Shown here: positions 41,164 through 50,940 of the stretch, piece by piece | Layout of the letters: each line of letters begins with the position of its first letter | Numbering within the stretch: the stretch's first letter is position 1 | Source: Eremococcus coleocola DSM 15696 | GTDB taxonomy: Bacteria; Bacillota; Bacilli; Lactobacillales; Aerococcaceae | Length of the DNA: 64,000 nt | Assembly: GCF_000428865.1 (NCBI RefSeq) | Contig: NZ_AUAT01000011.1 | Span: 1 to 64,000 of the forward strand | Direction of reading: 5' to 3' | The notes under the pieces: model-generated | The model's database searches: none | What the model saw: only the letters and a program-made list of their open reading frames with translations | What the model was told of the DNA's origin: nothing | Position numbers and translations under genes: made by a program

Positions 41164-42771
41164 TTATTCAGAAATAGATACTAATCTTAAATTGATCGTC
41201 CGACCAAATGAATAAACTTCAAAGTTTTGAACTTTTGGATTTAAGAGATAAACGGTTGAAGCTTGATAGATTGGGGCTACAGCTGTTTCTTCTTCAACAG
41301 CAATTTGTTCGGCATCCATTAAAGCTTGACGGCGTTCCTCTGGTTTTGTCGCTAAGTCAGTCCGAGCTTGCTCAATTAACTTATCATAGTCAGGGTTTGA
41401 GTACTTACCAAAGTTAATTCCTCCACCAGTGGCATATTGTTCCAAGAAGTTAATGGCATCTTGATAATCCGGAGCCCAAGTACCATAGAACATATCAAAC
41501 TCACCTTTTGAGTTCATTTCAAGTCGGTTTTTCAATGGAACAGAACGAATACTTAAAGTTAAACCAGGCAGATTTTCTTGTAATTGAGCTTGTAAGAATT
41601 CAGCCGTTCGTTTAGATAAGTCAACATCTGAGGTTAATAATTCTAGTTCGAGTTTATCTTTACCTAACTCTTCAAGCCCTTTCTTCCAATCTTCTTGGGC
41701 AGCCTTGACATCATAGGTTAATAGATCACCCTTAGCATCCCGGTAATCTTCACCGGCTTCATTGACATCAAAATCGCGTGGCACTTGCCCATAAAGTGGA
41801 ACAGACCCGTCTTGTGTGACAGATTGGGTATATAATTCGCGGTCAATTGATTTAGCAATGGCACGACGGATATGGGCATTACCTGTATTTTCGCGTTGAG
41901 CGTTAAAGTGGATATATCCGATTGTAGCTTTAGGCACGGTATGGACAAAATCAGCGCCTTCATACTGTTGAACAAAATCACTCGTCAAGACAAAATAATC
42001 TAATTCGCCCGCATCAAAAAGATCGGCTCCAGTTGAAGTTTCTTTAACGACCGATACATTGGCAGAGTTTAATTGAACATTATCTGCATCCCAGTATTGA
42101 TCATTTTTAGTTAAGGTCCATTCTAAGTTAGTTCCATTCCAACCCTCCATTTTGAAAGGTCCGTTAGAAACAATATTTTCAGCTGTAGTCCCATTATCAG
42201 TTCCTACTTCTTCAAGGTGTTTTTGCGAAACTGGTAAGAAACGAGAACCAGATAATAATTTTGGTAAATATGGAGCTGGGTATTCTAGGGTAATTTCTAA
42301 GGTTTTATCATCTAAGGCTTTAACCCCTAATTCATCAATTTGCTTATCACCTTCGCGAATTGCTTTGGCATTTTTAAAGACTTCAACTGAAGATGCAGCT
42401 ACAGAACCTGCTTCAGGGTCTACTAATCGTTGGTATGAATAAACAAAGTCATTGGCAGTGACTGGTTGGCCATCAGTCCACACAATATCATCTCTCAAAG
42501 TAAAAGTATAAGTTAAGCCATCTTCAGAAACTTCTACATCCTTGGCTTGGCCTAGTTCTACTTCTGAGCCTTTACCGACCCGGTATAGGCCTTCAAAAAT
42601 TTGCCCCAACATATCTGAGGTTGGCACATCATTGTAAAGTGAGCTATCCATGACAGATAATTCACCATTGGTTGCAATATTAATTGATTGATCCCCTTGG
42701 GCAAATGCAGTCGCTGGACTAGCTATAACTGCTGTTGTTAAAAAAGCAGTGATCCATTTTTTTAATTTCAT
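41164..42771 (-). CDS. oppA: Oligopeptide-binding protein OppA (family 5), without lipobox
   Basis: 535 residues, family 5 solute-binding protein (SLYNDVPTSDMLGQIFEGLYRVG, AYPAPYLPKLL-like EYPAPYLPKLL, RRAIAKSIDR, NGPFKMEGWNG, FYGTWAPDYQD). The N-terminus has a normal signal peptide (KLKK, hydrophobic core, ATAFA cleaved before Gln25) but no lipobox cysteine, whereas Gram-positive OppA proteins are nearly always lipoproteins. GAGGAG fixes the ATG at 42771 rather than upstream starts. It binds peptides for OppBCDF, and how it stays at the surface is unclear. Confidence 0.92.
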   Translation of the reverse strand: MKLKKWITAFLTTAVIASPATAFAQGDQSINIATNGELSVMDSSLYNDVPTSDMLGQIFEGLYRVGKGSEVELGQAKDVEVSEDGLTYTFTLRDDIVWTDGQPVTANDFVYSYQRLVDPEAGSVAASSVEVFKNAKAIREGDKQIDELGVKALDDKTLEITLEYPAPYLPKLLSGSRFLPVSQKHLEEVGTDNGTTAENIVSNGPFKMEGWNGTNLEWTLTKNDQYWDADNVQLNSANVSVVKETSTGADLFDAGELDYFVLTSDFVQQYEGADFVHTVPKATIGYIHFNAQRENTGNAHIRRAIAKSIDRELYTQSVTQDGSVPLYGQVPRDFDVNEAGEDYRDAKGDLLTYDVKAAQEDWKKGLEELGKDKLELELLTSDVDLSKRTAEFLQAQLQENLPGLTLSIRSVPLKNRLEMNSKGEFDMFYGTWAPDYQDAINFLEQYATGGGINFGKYSNPDYDKLIEQARTDLATKPEERRQALMDAEQIAVEEETAVAPIYQASTVYLLNPKVQNFEVYSFGRTINLRLVSISE

Positions 42772-42900
42772 TTGTTTTCTCCTCTTTATCTTTCTAGTGA
42801 CTCTCATATATGAACAGTCACTCATATAAAATTATTCTGTCCATACTTTAATATAAAATATAGCAAAAGTCCATTAAATTGCTTTAAGCAAAATAAAAAA

Positions 42901-42961
42901 CCTGTCAATTTAAAATTAGCTCTCAATGAACTAGAATGGAGAGCTAATTTTAATTAACAGG
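42901..42961. terminator. gdhA terminator
   Basis: A long stem: CCTGT, then AATTTAAAATTAGCTCTC pairs with its complement, then ACAGG; loop about 10 nt. On the minus strand it ends in TTTTTT. It lies between gdhA and the oppA promoter region (42772-42900), where I see no strong promoter. Confidence 0.8.
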
Positions 42962-43008
42962 CATTTTACTTTATTAATTCAGTTTAGACTACTAAAGAAA
43001 AAGCTATA

Positions 43009-44346
43009 TTAGACTAAACCTTGGATTTGCATCAATTCAACGACCTTTTCAAAAGCAGCGATGTCAGCACCTTTAGCATAATCATGATCAAAATCATAGG
43101 CTTGACTGGCCGCTAAACAAGCCTTAAAGATATCAGCCATAATATCTTGTAATTGTTGGTCTACTTCCTCCCGGGACCAAGATAATCGCATTGAGTTTTG
43201 GGACATTTCTAAAGCTGAAACAGCCACCCCACCAGCATTGGCCGCTTTCCCTGGTGCATAAACAATGCCATGATTTTTGGTTGCCTTGGCTGCGGCAGAG
43301 GTTAAAGGCATGTTGGCTCCTTCAGCGATAAACTCCACACCACCCTTAGCTAAACGTGCCACTGCGATTTCATCGACTTCATTTTGCGTAGCACATGGTA
43401 AGGCAATGTCTGCTACCATATCAAGATTCCAAACAGACCCTTCTTGATAATTAGCCTCTGGATAAGTTTCAAGATATTCCTTTATCCGACCATAACTATC
43501 TACTTTAATCGCTTTGATTACATCGAGGTCAATCCCCTTATCTTCGTAGATAGCCCCTTGGGAATCAGACATTGAAACGACAATGCCGCCTAATTCTTCA
43601 ACTTTACGGGCAGCAAAATAAGCCACATTACCTGAACCAGAGATAATTACTTTCTTTCCTTTAAGGTCTTGCCCTGCTTCGGCTAACATATGGGTTAAGA
43701 AATATACTAAGCCAAAACCGGTTGCTTCAGGGCGAATGAGAGATCCACCAGAGATTAGGGGTTTACCGGTTAAAATGCCACGGTCAGCTTGGCGTAAGCG
43801 TTTATATTGGCCATATAAGAAACCAATTTCACGGCCACCCACTCCAATATCGCCCGCTGGCACATCTAGGTCGGGAGCAATATGCTTACTTAATTCAGTC
43901 ATGAAACTTTGACAGAACCGCATAATTTCATTACCAGACTTACCCTTAGGATCGAAGTCCGCTCCACCTTTACCGCCACCAATCGGTAAGCCCGTCAATA
44001 TATTTTTAAAGATTTGTTCAAAACCTAAAAATTTCAAAATGGATAAGTTAACAGTAGGATGGAAACGAAGGCCTCCTTTATAAGGCCCATTTAAGGATGA
44101 AAATTGAACCCGATAACCCGTATTAACATGAATCTTCCCTTGGTCATCCATCCAGGGAACCCGGAAAATAATCACACGTTCAGGTGCAGTAATCCGTTCT
44201 AATACTGCTAAATCTTCATATTCAGGATGGGCAGCCATCACAGGCTCCACCGCATCTAGAAATTCACCGACTGCTTGAAGAAATTCACTTTCATGGCCTA
44301 GTTTTTCATTAAGTTGTTGATAAATATTTTCAATATATGCACTCAT
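43009..44346 (-). CDS. gdhA: NADP-specific glutamate dehydrogenase
   Basis: 445 residues. The glutamate-binding block is GPYKGGLRFHPTVN...EQIFKN (about 88-115), the catalytic Lys lies in LPIGGGKGGADFDPKGKS, and the nucleotide fold is KKVIISGSGNVAYFAARKVEELGG. Length and motifs match the hexameric anabolic type I. It aminates 2-oxoglutarate to glutamate with ammonia. It is a single-gene unit. A TATAAT lies about 35 nt upstream of the start without a clear -35. Confidence 0.96.
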   Translation of the reverse strand: MSAYIENIYQQLNEKLGHESEFLQAVGEFLDAVEPVMAAHPEYEDLAVLERITAPERVIIFRVPWMDDQGKIHVNTGYRVQFSSLNGPYKGGLRFHPTVNLSILKFLGFEQIFKNILTGLPIGGGKGGADFDPKGKSGNEIMRFCQSFMTELSKHIAPDLDVPAGDIGVGGREIGFLYGQYKRLRQADRGILTGKPLISGGSLIRPEATGFGLVYFLTHMLAEAGQDLKGKKVIISGSGNVAYFAARKVEELGGIVVSMSDSQGAIYEDKGIDLDVIKAIKVDSYGRIKEYLETYPEANYQEGSVWNLDMVADIALPCATQNEVDEIAVARLAKGGVEFIAEGANMPLTSAAAKATKNHGIVYAPGKAANAGGVAVSALEMSQNSMRLSWSREEVDQQLQDIMADIFKACLAASQAYDFDHDYAKGADIAAFEKVVELMQIQGLV

Positions 44347-44449
44347 TGCTTAACCCCATTTCAAAAAATAGTATGGTTCATTATAAAATAAATGAAAACT
44401 CATTGCGAGAATTTCCCATGTAAAGTTTTTGAATTTTTAGATAAAAAAA

Positions 44450-44493
44450 GAACTTTTTATTGGATAACTAAATTAATTATCCCTAAAAAGTTC
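44450..44493 (-). terminator. Terminator after tRNA-Arg
   Basis: GAACTTTTTA...GGATAA pairs with TTATCC...TAAAAAGTTC (44450-44493). On the minus strand Ts follow (44449-44443). It ends the hflX-def-tRNA direction of transcription ahead of gdhA. Confidence 0.8.
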
Positions 44494-44548
44494 GAATAGT
44501 CACTATGAAAAAATTCAAGCAAAGCCTTTAATATCAATGCTTTAATAA

Positions 44549-44622
44549 TACGCCAGGAGGGATTCGAACCCCCGACCGTTCGCTTAGAAGGCGAATGCTC
44601 TATCCAGCTGAGCTACTGGCGC
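44549..44622 (-). tRNA. tRNA-Arg, anticodon TCT
   Basis: The reverse complement folds as a full cloverleaf of 74 nt. The acceptor stem is GCGCCAG/CTGGCGT (closing G-U), the D arm AGCTCAGCTGGATAGAGC, the anticodon arm TTCGC-CTTCTAA-GCGAA with TCT, and the T arm GGGGG-TTCGAAT-CCCTC. CCA is not encoded. It reads AGA/AGG arginine codons. Confidence 0.95.
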
Positions 44623-44682
44623 AACATATAGCAACTACGTTATTATAAAACTATTTTACGCGAATTGTCAAGGCCATTTCAG

Positions 44683-45249
44683 CTAGAGAATCGCAATTGA
44701 CCCATCATTAGCCCATGGATCTTGATCAGAGATATGTTCATAAAACATAATTCCCTTTAAATGATCAAATTCATGTTGGAAAACCATAGCCTCATAATCG
44801 GTTAACTTAATTTCTAATTCGTCACCATCAAGATTGTAGTAGCGTAAGGTGACCCGTTTAGGACGTGGCACTAAGCCCGGTACTTCACGGTTAACTGATA
44901 GACAGCCCTCCCCATCCTTTAGGGCAGCTTTTTTGACAGAATGTTTGATAATACGCGGATTAATCACAATTTCATCCATCATAACTTCAGTGCTGTCATT
45001 TTCTTCATCATAGGCTTCGAGATAAACACAAAAAATCTTCTTATCATAGCCTAATTGTGGAGCAGCTAGACCGACCCCTGCTCTCAGGTCATATTTCTCG
45101 GCCACTTCATCATTTTGACTGTTAATGAGAAATTGTCGCATATCCAAAGCCAACTGGCGGTCTTCAGCACTCAGTGGAAAACTTACTTCAGCGGCCTCCC
45201 GGTGTAAGATTGGATCATCTTCTGGGACAAAATCTTTCATAGTAATCAT
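44683..45249 (-). CDS. def: Peptide deformylase
   Basis: Removes the N-formyl group from nascent proteins. 188 residues, type 2 (Gram-positive) form. The three catalytic motifs are GVGLAAPQ (about 59-66), EGCLS (113-117, Cys metal ligand) and QHEFDHLKG (two His ligands and catalytic Glu). Located between hflX and the tRNA-Arg gene. AGGAG precedes the ATG. Confidence 0.96.
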   Translation of the reverse strand: MITMKDFVPEDDPILHREAAEVSFPLSAEDRQLALDMRQFLINSQNDEVAEKYDLRAGVGLAAPQLGYDKKIFCVYLEAYDEENDSTEVMMDEIVINPRIIKHSVKKAALKDGEGCLSVNREVPGLVPRPKRVTLRYYNLDGDELEIKLTDYEAMVFQHEFDHLKGIMFYEHISDQDPWANDGSIAIL

Positions 45250-45263
45250 CTTATTAACTCCTT

Positions 45264-46493
45264 TTAGGGCATCCGATACCCTTTTACTTTATATTGGTTA
45301 CGATCAGAATCGAAGTCAACGGATTCAACAAATGCTTCTTGTTTAAGCGCATAGATTTGTTGAGCTTGGTCGGCATCGATATAGGTTTCAAAGGCTTGGG
45401 CTAACTTCATCGATTGACGCCAAATTTCTTCCTTTAAAGCTTTAATATCACTTAAATCTAAAGCTGAAAGAATCACATTGGGAAATAGGGTTGCTTGGAA
45501 ATCTGATGGCATCTGATCTTTCTTATTGTAGACTGTCAAGGTTGGAATATCAAGCATGTCTAATTCTCTCAATAAGTCCACCACAGTTTGCTCATGATAG
45601 ACTCTCGCGGGATCTGACCCATCCACCACATGAAGTAATAAATCAACATCTCGAATTTCTTCTAAGGTTGACTTAAAGGACTGTACTAATTCCTGAGGTA
45701 GGTCCTCAATAAAACCAACCGTATCGGTAATAGTAAACCTATCATTGCCATGCAAACTTAACTTGCGAGTCAGCGGGTCAAGGGTCGCAAAAACCTGATC
45801 TTTTATGAAAGTTTCCGTTTCGGTCAATTGACTTAATAGGGTCGATTTTCCGGCATTGGTATATCCCACCAAACCCAGATTAAATTCTTTCCCTTGACGA
45901 CGGCGTTGACGCGTCTGTTGACGTTTACTCTCAACCTTGGCTAGTTCCCGTTTAATGGTCAACATCCGTTGCCGAATATGCCGGCGGTCTGTTTCAAGTT
46001 TGGTTTCCCCTGGTCCTCGCGTTCCTATCCCGGCCCCTAACCGAGACATGGCTTGTCCTTGGCCAATAATCCGTGGCAAGAGATAATTATATTGAGCCAA
46101 TTCAACTTGGAGTTTGCCCTCACGTGACCGAGCCCTCAATGCAAAAATATCTAGAATCAATTGGATTCGATCGATAACATTGACCCCTAAATTTTGGGAT
46201 AAATTTTGATTAACCCGAGGGGATAACTGATTATAGGTCACAACTAAATCGATATCTTCTACTTCTATTTGAGCTTGGATTTCTTCCAACTTTCCACTAC
46301 CTACCAAGGTCCTCCCATCTACATGAGGTAAATTTTGTTGGACACTAGCAAGAACCTCTCCCCCCGCTGCCTTAACTAAGTCTTTCATCTCATTCAAGAG
46401 GACCGACATATTTTTGTCAGCCATTTCAGGGGTTTGAACCGCAACAATTAAAACCCGGTCCATAGCTTTATGGGTTTGATTGGTCTGGTGCAT
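45264..46493 (-). CDS. hflX: GTPase HflX
   Basis: 409 residues. N-terminal HflX domain (VDGRTLVGSGKLEEIQ, NQLSPRVNQNLSQNLGVNVIDR), glycine-rich linker RIIGQGQAMSRLGAGIGTRGPGETKLE, then a G domain with G1 GYTNAGKST, G3 DTVGFI and G4 YNKKDQ. It splits stalled or stressed 70S ribosomes. It lies 17 bp downstream of miaA and 14 bp upstream of def, so the three are likely co-transcribed. Confidence 0.95.
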   Translation of the reverse strand: MHQTNQTHKAMDRVLIVAVQTPEMADKNMSVLLNEMKDLVKAAGGEVLASVQQNLPHVDGRTLVGSGKLEEIQAQIEVEDIDLVVTYNQLSPRVNQNLSQNLGVNVIDRIQLILDIFALRARSREGKLQVELAQYNYLLPRIIGQGQAMSRLGAGIGTRGPGETKLETDRRHIRQRMLTIKRELAKVESKRQQTRQRRRQGKEFNLGLVGYTNAGKSTLLSQLTETETFIKDQVFATLDPLTRKLSLHGNDRFTITDTVGFIEDLPQELVQSFKSTLEEIRDVDLLLHVVDGSDPARVYHEQTVVDLLRELDMLDIPTLTVYNKKDQMPSDFQATLFPNVILSALDLSDIKALKEEIWRQSMKLAQAFETYIDADQAQQIYALKQEAFVESVDFDSDRNQYKVKGYRMP

Positions 46494-46510
46494 ACTAGGT
46501 CATCTCTTTT

Positions 46511-47455
46511 CTACTTGCCTAAAGCTTCTTTTATAATCGGCACTAATTCTGCTAAGATTTGATCCAAGTCACGGTCCATATCGACCCAAACTGGGTGGAT
46601 TAAACGATTCCGAAACCATGTTAATTGCCGTTTGGCATAACGTCTGGAATTACGCTTGATAGTTTCAACTACACTTTGATAGTCGACTTGTCCTGCAAAA
46701 TAAGGCAACCATTCTTTATAACCAATTCCAGCTAAGGACTGAAACGATTGGCCTTGAGCTTGGTCGACTAAGGTTTTCACCTCAGCTTCTAATCCTTGGC
46801 TTAGCATCTGGTCTACCCGTTGGTTAATCCGCTCATAGAGTTTTTGCCGGTCCCGATTCAGGACTAAGACTAAATAATTATAGGCGGATTCTCGCTGGGC
46901 AAAATGTGTCTGACTTGAAAAAAGCTGACCACTGGTCTCTATCACTTCAAGCGCACGAATCAGCCGACGTGAGTTTTGATATGGAATCTTTGCAGCCGCT
47001 TGAGGATCCTTTTGTTGCAATTCTTGCCACAGGACTTGGGATCCTTCAGCTTCTAGTCGGTCTGCTAATTTTTCTCTCACAGTAGGGTCAACGGATTGGT
47101 GTCTACCGAATTCTAAATCATAGAGCAGACCCTCAATATATAAGCCGGTTCCACCCACCAGTATGGGTAAGGACCCTTCCTGACTAATTTCTTGAATAGC
47201 GGTCTGGGCCAGACTTTTAAAATCTGAAGCATTAAAGGCTTGATCTGGTTTCTTAATATCTAAAAGATGGTGGGGAACTTCTTCCATTTCTTGCGCTTGA
47301 ATCTTACCGGTCCCAATATCTAGACCTTGATAGACCTGCATACTATCTCCATTAATGATTTGACCTTCCAAGGCATGAGCGAGATGGATAGAAAGTTGAG
47401 TTTTGCCGACCGCAGTGGGACCTACAATAACCAAGAGCGATGGTTTATTTGACAT
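46511..47455 (-). CDS. miaA: tRNA dimethylallyltransferase
   Basis: 314 residues. Adds the dimethylallyl group to A37 of tRNAs reading UNN codons. P-loop VGPTAVGKT at the N-terminus, INGDSMQVYQGLDIGTGK, GGTGLYIEGLLYDL and AGIGYKEW with the RRYAKRQLTWFRN tRNA-binding segment. The start is set by AAGGAG seven bases upstream of the ATG at 47455; an upstream ATG at 47479 lacks a site. It follows recN by 24 bp. Confidence 0.95.
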   Translation of the reverse strand: MSNKPSLLVIVGPTAVGKTQLSIHLAHALEGQIINGDSMQVYQGLDIGTGKIQAQEMEEVPHHLLDIKKPDQAFNASDFKSLAQTAIQEISQEGSLPILVGGTGLYIEGLLYDLEFGRHQSVDPTVREKLADRLEAEGSQVLWQELQQKDPQAAAKIPYQNSRRLIRALEVIETSGQLFSSQTHFAQRESAYNYLVLVLNRDRQKLYERINQRVDQMLSQGLEAEVKTLVDQAQGQSFQSLAGIGYKEWLPYFAGQVDYQSVVETIKRNSRRYAKRQLTWFRNRLIHPVWVDMDRDLDQILAELVPIIKEALGK

Positions 47456-47479
47456 GGTATAACTCCTTTCTACGATCAC

Positions 47480-49201
47480 TTAATTTTGATAATCCTTTAA
47501 TAATTCCTGGGCAAGATCAAGTGAGGCAGCCGTTAGGCTTTCACCCGACATCATACTGGCAATCACTTTGACCCGGTCTGGGTTAGCTAAAGTCGTAACC
47601 TTGGTTTGAGTTGCGGTTTGATCAGCATCTAAGGCCTTTTGAATAAATAATTGTTGGTCAGCCGCTGCAGCTACTTGGGCTAAATGCGTGATACACAGGA
47701 CTTGATGGCTCTGACTGATTTCTTTAATTTTATCAGCAATGGCATGGGCAACCCGACCGGATACCCCAGAATCGATTTCATCAAAGACCATTACTTTACT
47801 CATGGCTTGACTGGCAAAAACGCGCTTTAAAGCCAACATAAACCGCGACAACTCACCACCCGAAGCAACCTTTACCAAGGGGCTCAAATCTTGCCCCTTA
47901 TTAGTCGCCACATAAAACTCTAAATTGGCAAATCCGCCCTCATGTAAAGCTAAGAAATCAAACCCACTCAATTCCCGGTCCTGGCCCACTGAGCTAAAAT
48001 GAACGGCAAAGCTAGCATCCGCCATATAAAGGTCGCCTAATTGGGTTTCAATCGCATGTTTTAGCTTCTTCGATACGTGACATCGATTTTGGTCTAAGAG
48101 CTGGGCTTTTTCATAAAGGTCGGTATAAGCTGCCTGTAATTTGTCCTTTAACTGAGCTAAATACCGGTCCCGGTGCTGAATTTGAAAAATTTCTTCAGCT
48201 AAAGCAGCTTCATAGTCAATCAGTTCAGGCACTGTCATCCCATATTTACGTTTAAGCTGACTATAATCATTGAGCCGACTTTCAACCTCATCAAGATTCA
48301 AATCTGAATCAATCACCGATAAATCTTTAAAAGCCAACTGTTGGGCTATATCTTCAAGTTCAAAGCGACTCGTCTTCAATTGATCTATCATGACTTGATA
48401 TGAATCATCTATTTTTACTAACTCTTCCAAAAAGGTCATGGCTTGGTCCAATTGATTCAAGACAGACTGGTCTGATTCACTCAAGACTTGGTTCAATCTT
48501 TCTATGTCAGCTTGTACCTGAACTTGGTGCCGCATTTTAAGGCTGACTTCTTTTAAATGGTCCTCCTCTGCCGCATCTAGACCAAACTTCTCTAACTCTT
48601 GAGCTTGAAATTGAATAAAATCCAAGCGTTGCAATTGATTGCTTTCAGTTTCTTGCCCTGATATCCAATCTTTGCGTAATTGTCTGTAGTTGGCATAAGC
48701 TTTTTGGTAAGTCTGTAATTGGTTTAATAAACTAGGGCCAGCAAATTGGTCGACTAAGTCAAGATGGGTATTGGGATTCAATAACACTTGATGTTCATTT
48801 TGACCATGGATATCAACTAAAATTGCTCCTAATTCCTTAAGCATGCTTACATTAGCCAAATGACCATTCACTCGAATCAGATTAGCCCCCTTGAGATTAA
48901 TTTGCCGTTGCAAAAGCAAACTGGCATCCTCATCTGAATAACTTAGGCCATATTTATCTAAGACTTGACAGATTGCTTGTGGTAAGTGGTCAAAAACAAA
49001 TAAAGCTTCGAGACTTAATTTATCCGCACCCTTACGGATAAAATCGACTGAGCCTCTCCCACCACAGACTAAACCCAAAGCATCAATAATAATCGATTTT
49101 CCCGCTCCAGTTTCACCTGAGAGAACCGTCATCCCCCGGGAAAAATCAATACTAGTTGCTTGAATAATAGCAAAATTCTCAATATTCAATGAAATTAACA
49201 T
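47480..49201 (-). CDS. recN: DNA repair protein RecN
   Basis: 573 residues, SMC-like ATPase. Walker A GETGAGKSIIIDAL (about 31-44), two coiled coils, ABC signature VASGGELSRFMLA, Walker B MVFDEIDSGVSG and switch His in CITHLAQVA. It acts early in double-strand-break repair and in natural transformation. Located 17 bp after tlyA; argR, which lies between these two genes in many Firmicutes, is absent. Confidence 0.96.
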   Translation of the reverse strand: MLISLNIENFAIIQATSIDFSRGMTVLSGETGAGKSIIIDALGLVCGGRGSVDFIRKGADKLSLEALFVFDHLPQAICQVLDKYGLSYSDEDASLLLQRQINLKGANLIRVNGHLANVSMLKELGAILVDIHGQNEHQVLLNPNTHLDLVDQFAGPSLLNQLQTYQKAYANYRQLRKDWISGQETESNQLQRLDFIQFQAQELEKFGLDAAEEDHLKEVSLKMRHQVQVQADIERLNQVLSESDQSVLNQLDQAMTFLEELVKIDDSYQVMIDQLKTSRFELEDIAQQLAFKDLSVIDSDLNLDEVESRLNDYSQLKRKYGMTVPELIDYEAALAEEIFQIQHRDRYLAQLKDKLQAAYTDLYEKAQLLDQNRCHVSKKLKHAIETQLGDLYMADASFAVHFSSVGQDRELSGFDFLALHEGGFANLEFYVATNKGQDLSPLVKVASGGELSRFMLALKRVFASQAMSKVMVFDEIDSGVSGRVAHAIADKIKEISQSHQVLCITHLAQVAAAADQQLFIQKALDADQTATQTKVTTLANPDRVKVIASMMSGESLTAASLDLAQELLKDYQN

Positions 49202-49218
49202 CAGAAACTCCTCACCTA

Positions 49219-50037
49219 CTATTTACCCCACATTAAGGCATGAGCCTGGTCTACTATTGCCTGACAATCGATTGCTAGGTTTGACTGATTTTCTTGCTTA
49301 CGGTTTTCTAAATTGGCCAAGAATTCAATATTACCTTCGCCACCTTTAATTGGTGAAAAGGTCACTTCTTTAATTACATAGCCGTGACCCGCAATCATAG
49401 CCAAAACCTCAGAGAGGACCGCATAATGAACTTCCTTATCTTTAATTACCCCATGCTTACCAACTCTTTCCGGGCCGGCTTCAAATTGAGGCTTGATTAA
49501 GGCAATAACTGGTCCATCTGCAACCAGGATGTCCTTAAGCGGCGGTAAAATTAAATCTAAAGAAATAAAGGAAACATCGATTGATGCGATGGTTGGTTGA
49601 CCTTCCTGAAAATCTTCTAAGAGGGCATATCGAAAATTCTTCCGTTCCATCACTACGACTCGGTCATCTTGGCGTAACTTATAGGCCAATTGATTGTAAC
49701 CAACATCAAGGGCGTAGGATAACTTAGCCCCATTCTGGAGTGCTGCATCCGTAAAGCCTCCCGTTGAAGCGCCAATATCAAGTAAGATTTGGTCTTGCAT
49801 GGTTATGTCAAATTCTTCTAAAGCTTTTTCTAATTTCAGACCACCTCGGGAGACGTAGGGAAATGGTTTCCCCTTGACATGGAGAATTTTACTAACATCT
49901 ATTTTTTCGCCAGCTTTATCATAGCGTTGGTTATTTTCGTCATAAATCTGACCTGCCATAATCAAACGTTGCGCTTGTTCCCGTGAATCAGTTAAGCCGG
50001 CTTGCACAACTAACTTATCAACCCGTTCTTTCTTCAT
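49219..50037 (-). CDS. tlyA: TlyA family rRNA 2'-O-methyltransferase
   Basis: 272 residues: an N-terminal S4 RNA-binding domain (RVDKLVVQAGLTDSREQAQRLIMAGQI), then an FtsJ-like Rossmann fold (FPYVSRGGLKLEKAL, LLDIGASTGGFTDAAL, SIDVSFISLDLILPPL, IKPQFEAG). The family methylates ribosomal RNA, and homologues are also reported as haemolysins. Overlaps ispA by 4 nt (ATGA). Confidence 0.92.
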   Translation of the reverse strand: MKKERVDKLVVQAGLTDSREQAQRLIMAGQIYDENNQRYDKAGEKIDVSKILHVKGKPFPYVSRGGLKLEKALEEFDITMQDQILLDIGASTGGFTDAALQNGAKLSYALDVGYNQLAYKLRQDDRVVVMERKNFRYALLEDFQEGQPTIASIDVSFISLDLILPPLKDILVADGPVIALIKPQFEAGPERVGKHGVIKDKEVHYAVLSEVLAMIAGHGYVIKEVTFSPIKGGEGNIEFLANLENRKQENQSNLAIDCQAIVDQAHALMWGK

Positions 50038-50936
50038 GCTTTTTGCTCCTTAACTTGGATATTTAAATACTCTAGAAAAGCTATGAGACGATTGAAATCT
50101 TTCCGGGTTTCTTTAGTTAGACGAAATATCACCTGATGCATGGTTTCAATTTCAGTTTCTAAAGCAGCTTTGGCGCCATCCACTCCTAAGAGGCTGGGAT
50201 AAGTCGCTTTATGGAGACTTTCATCCCCGTGTTCTTCTTTGCCAGTTGACTGGCTATCTAAAAGAACATCTTGGAGATCATTATGGATTTGATAAGCCAA
50301 GCCAAAGGCTTGGGCAAATTCATCAATTAATTTCAATTCTTTATCACTGGCATCTGAAATAATAGCCCCCGCTTGACAGGCGTAAGAAAAAAGTCGGCCA
50401 GTTTTAAGTCGATGAATATTTTTCAAGGCTTCAATAGTTAGCGTCTGGTTTTCAGCTCGGATATCAAATAATTGTCCCGCAACCATCCCGGTTGACCCTG
50501 CCGAACGACTTAAGAGTTCAATTAATTTTAAGCGTTGGCGAGGTTTTAACTTGGCTTCTTGAGCAATTAAAGCAAAAGCATCGGTTAAAAGGGCATCCCC
50601 TGCCAAAATAGCAGTTGCTTCATCAAATTGGACATGATTGGTTGGTTGTCCCCGCCTTAAATCATCATTATCCATGGCAGGTAGATCATCATGAATTAGT
50701 GAATAGGTGTGGATATATTCCAAGGCAAAAGCTGTGGATAGACCATCTTTAAGATTGGCTTGTTCAAAAATATCAATCACCAAGAGCACCATCAAAGGAC
50801 GAAGACGTTTGCCCCCATTTTTAAGGGAATATAACATGGGTTTAACCATCTCCAAAGGGGCTTCAATTGATAAACAATGTTTATCAAATTTACGTTCATA
50901 GTATTGACGTAGTTCTGGAATTGTCTTAGTTGTCAT
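50034..50936 (-). CDS. ispA: Polyprenyl (farnesyl) diphosphate synthase
   Basis: 300 residues, all-helical. GGKRLRP (about 36-42), first Asp-rich motif HDDLPAMDNDDLRRG (about 78-92), and the second motif at QIHNDLQDV where DDxxD is usual; the leading Asp is Asn. Condenses isopentenyl diphosphate with DMAPP/GPP to supply farnesyl diphosphate for undecaprenyl phosphate. No dxs follows, which fits a mevalonate-using lactic acid bacterium. Located between xseB and tlyA. Confidence 0.93.
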   Translation of the reverse strand: MTTKTIPELRQYYERKFDKHCLSIEAPLEMVKPMLYSLKNGGKRLRPLMVLLVIDIFEQANLKDGLSTAFALEYIHTYSLIHDDLPAMDNDDLRRGQPTNHVQFDEATAILAGDALLTDAFALIAQEAKLKPRQRLKLIELLSRSAGSTGMVAGQLFDIRAENQTLTIEALKNIHRLKTGRLFSYACQAGAIISDASDKELKLIDEFAQAFGLAYQIHNDLQDVLLDSQSTGKEEHGDESLHKATYPSLLGVDGAKAALETEIETMHQVIFRLTKETRKDFNRLIAFLEYLNIQVKEQKA

Positions 50937-50940
50937 AGGG

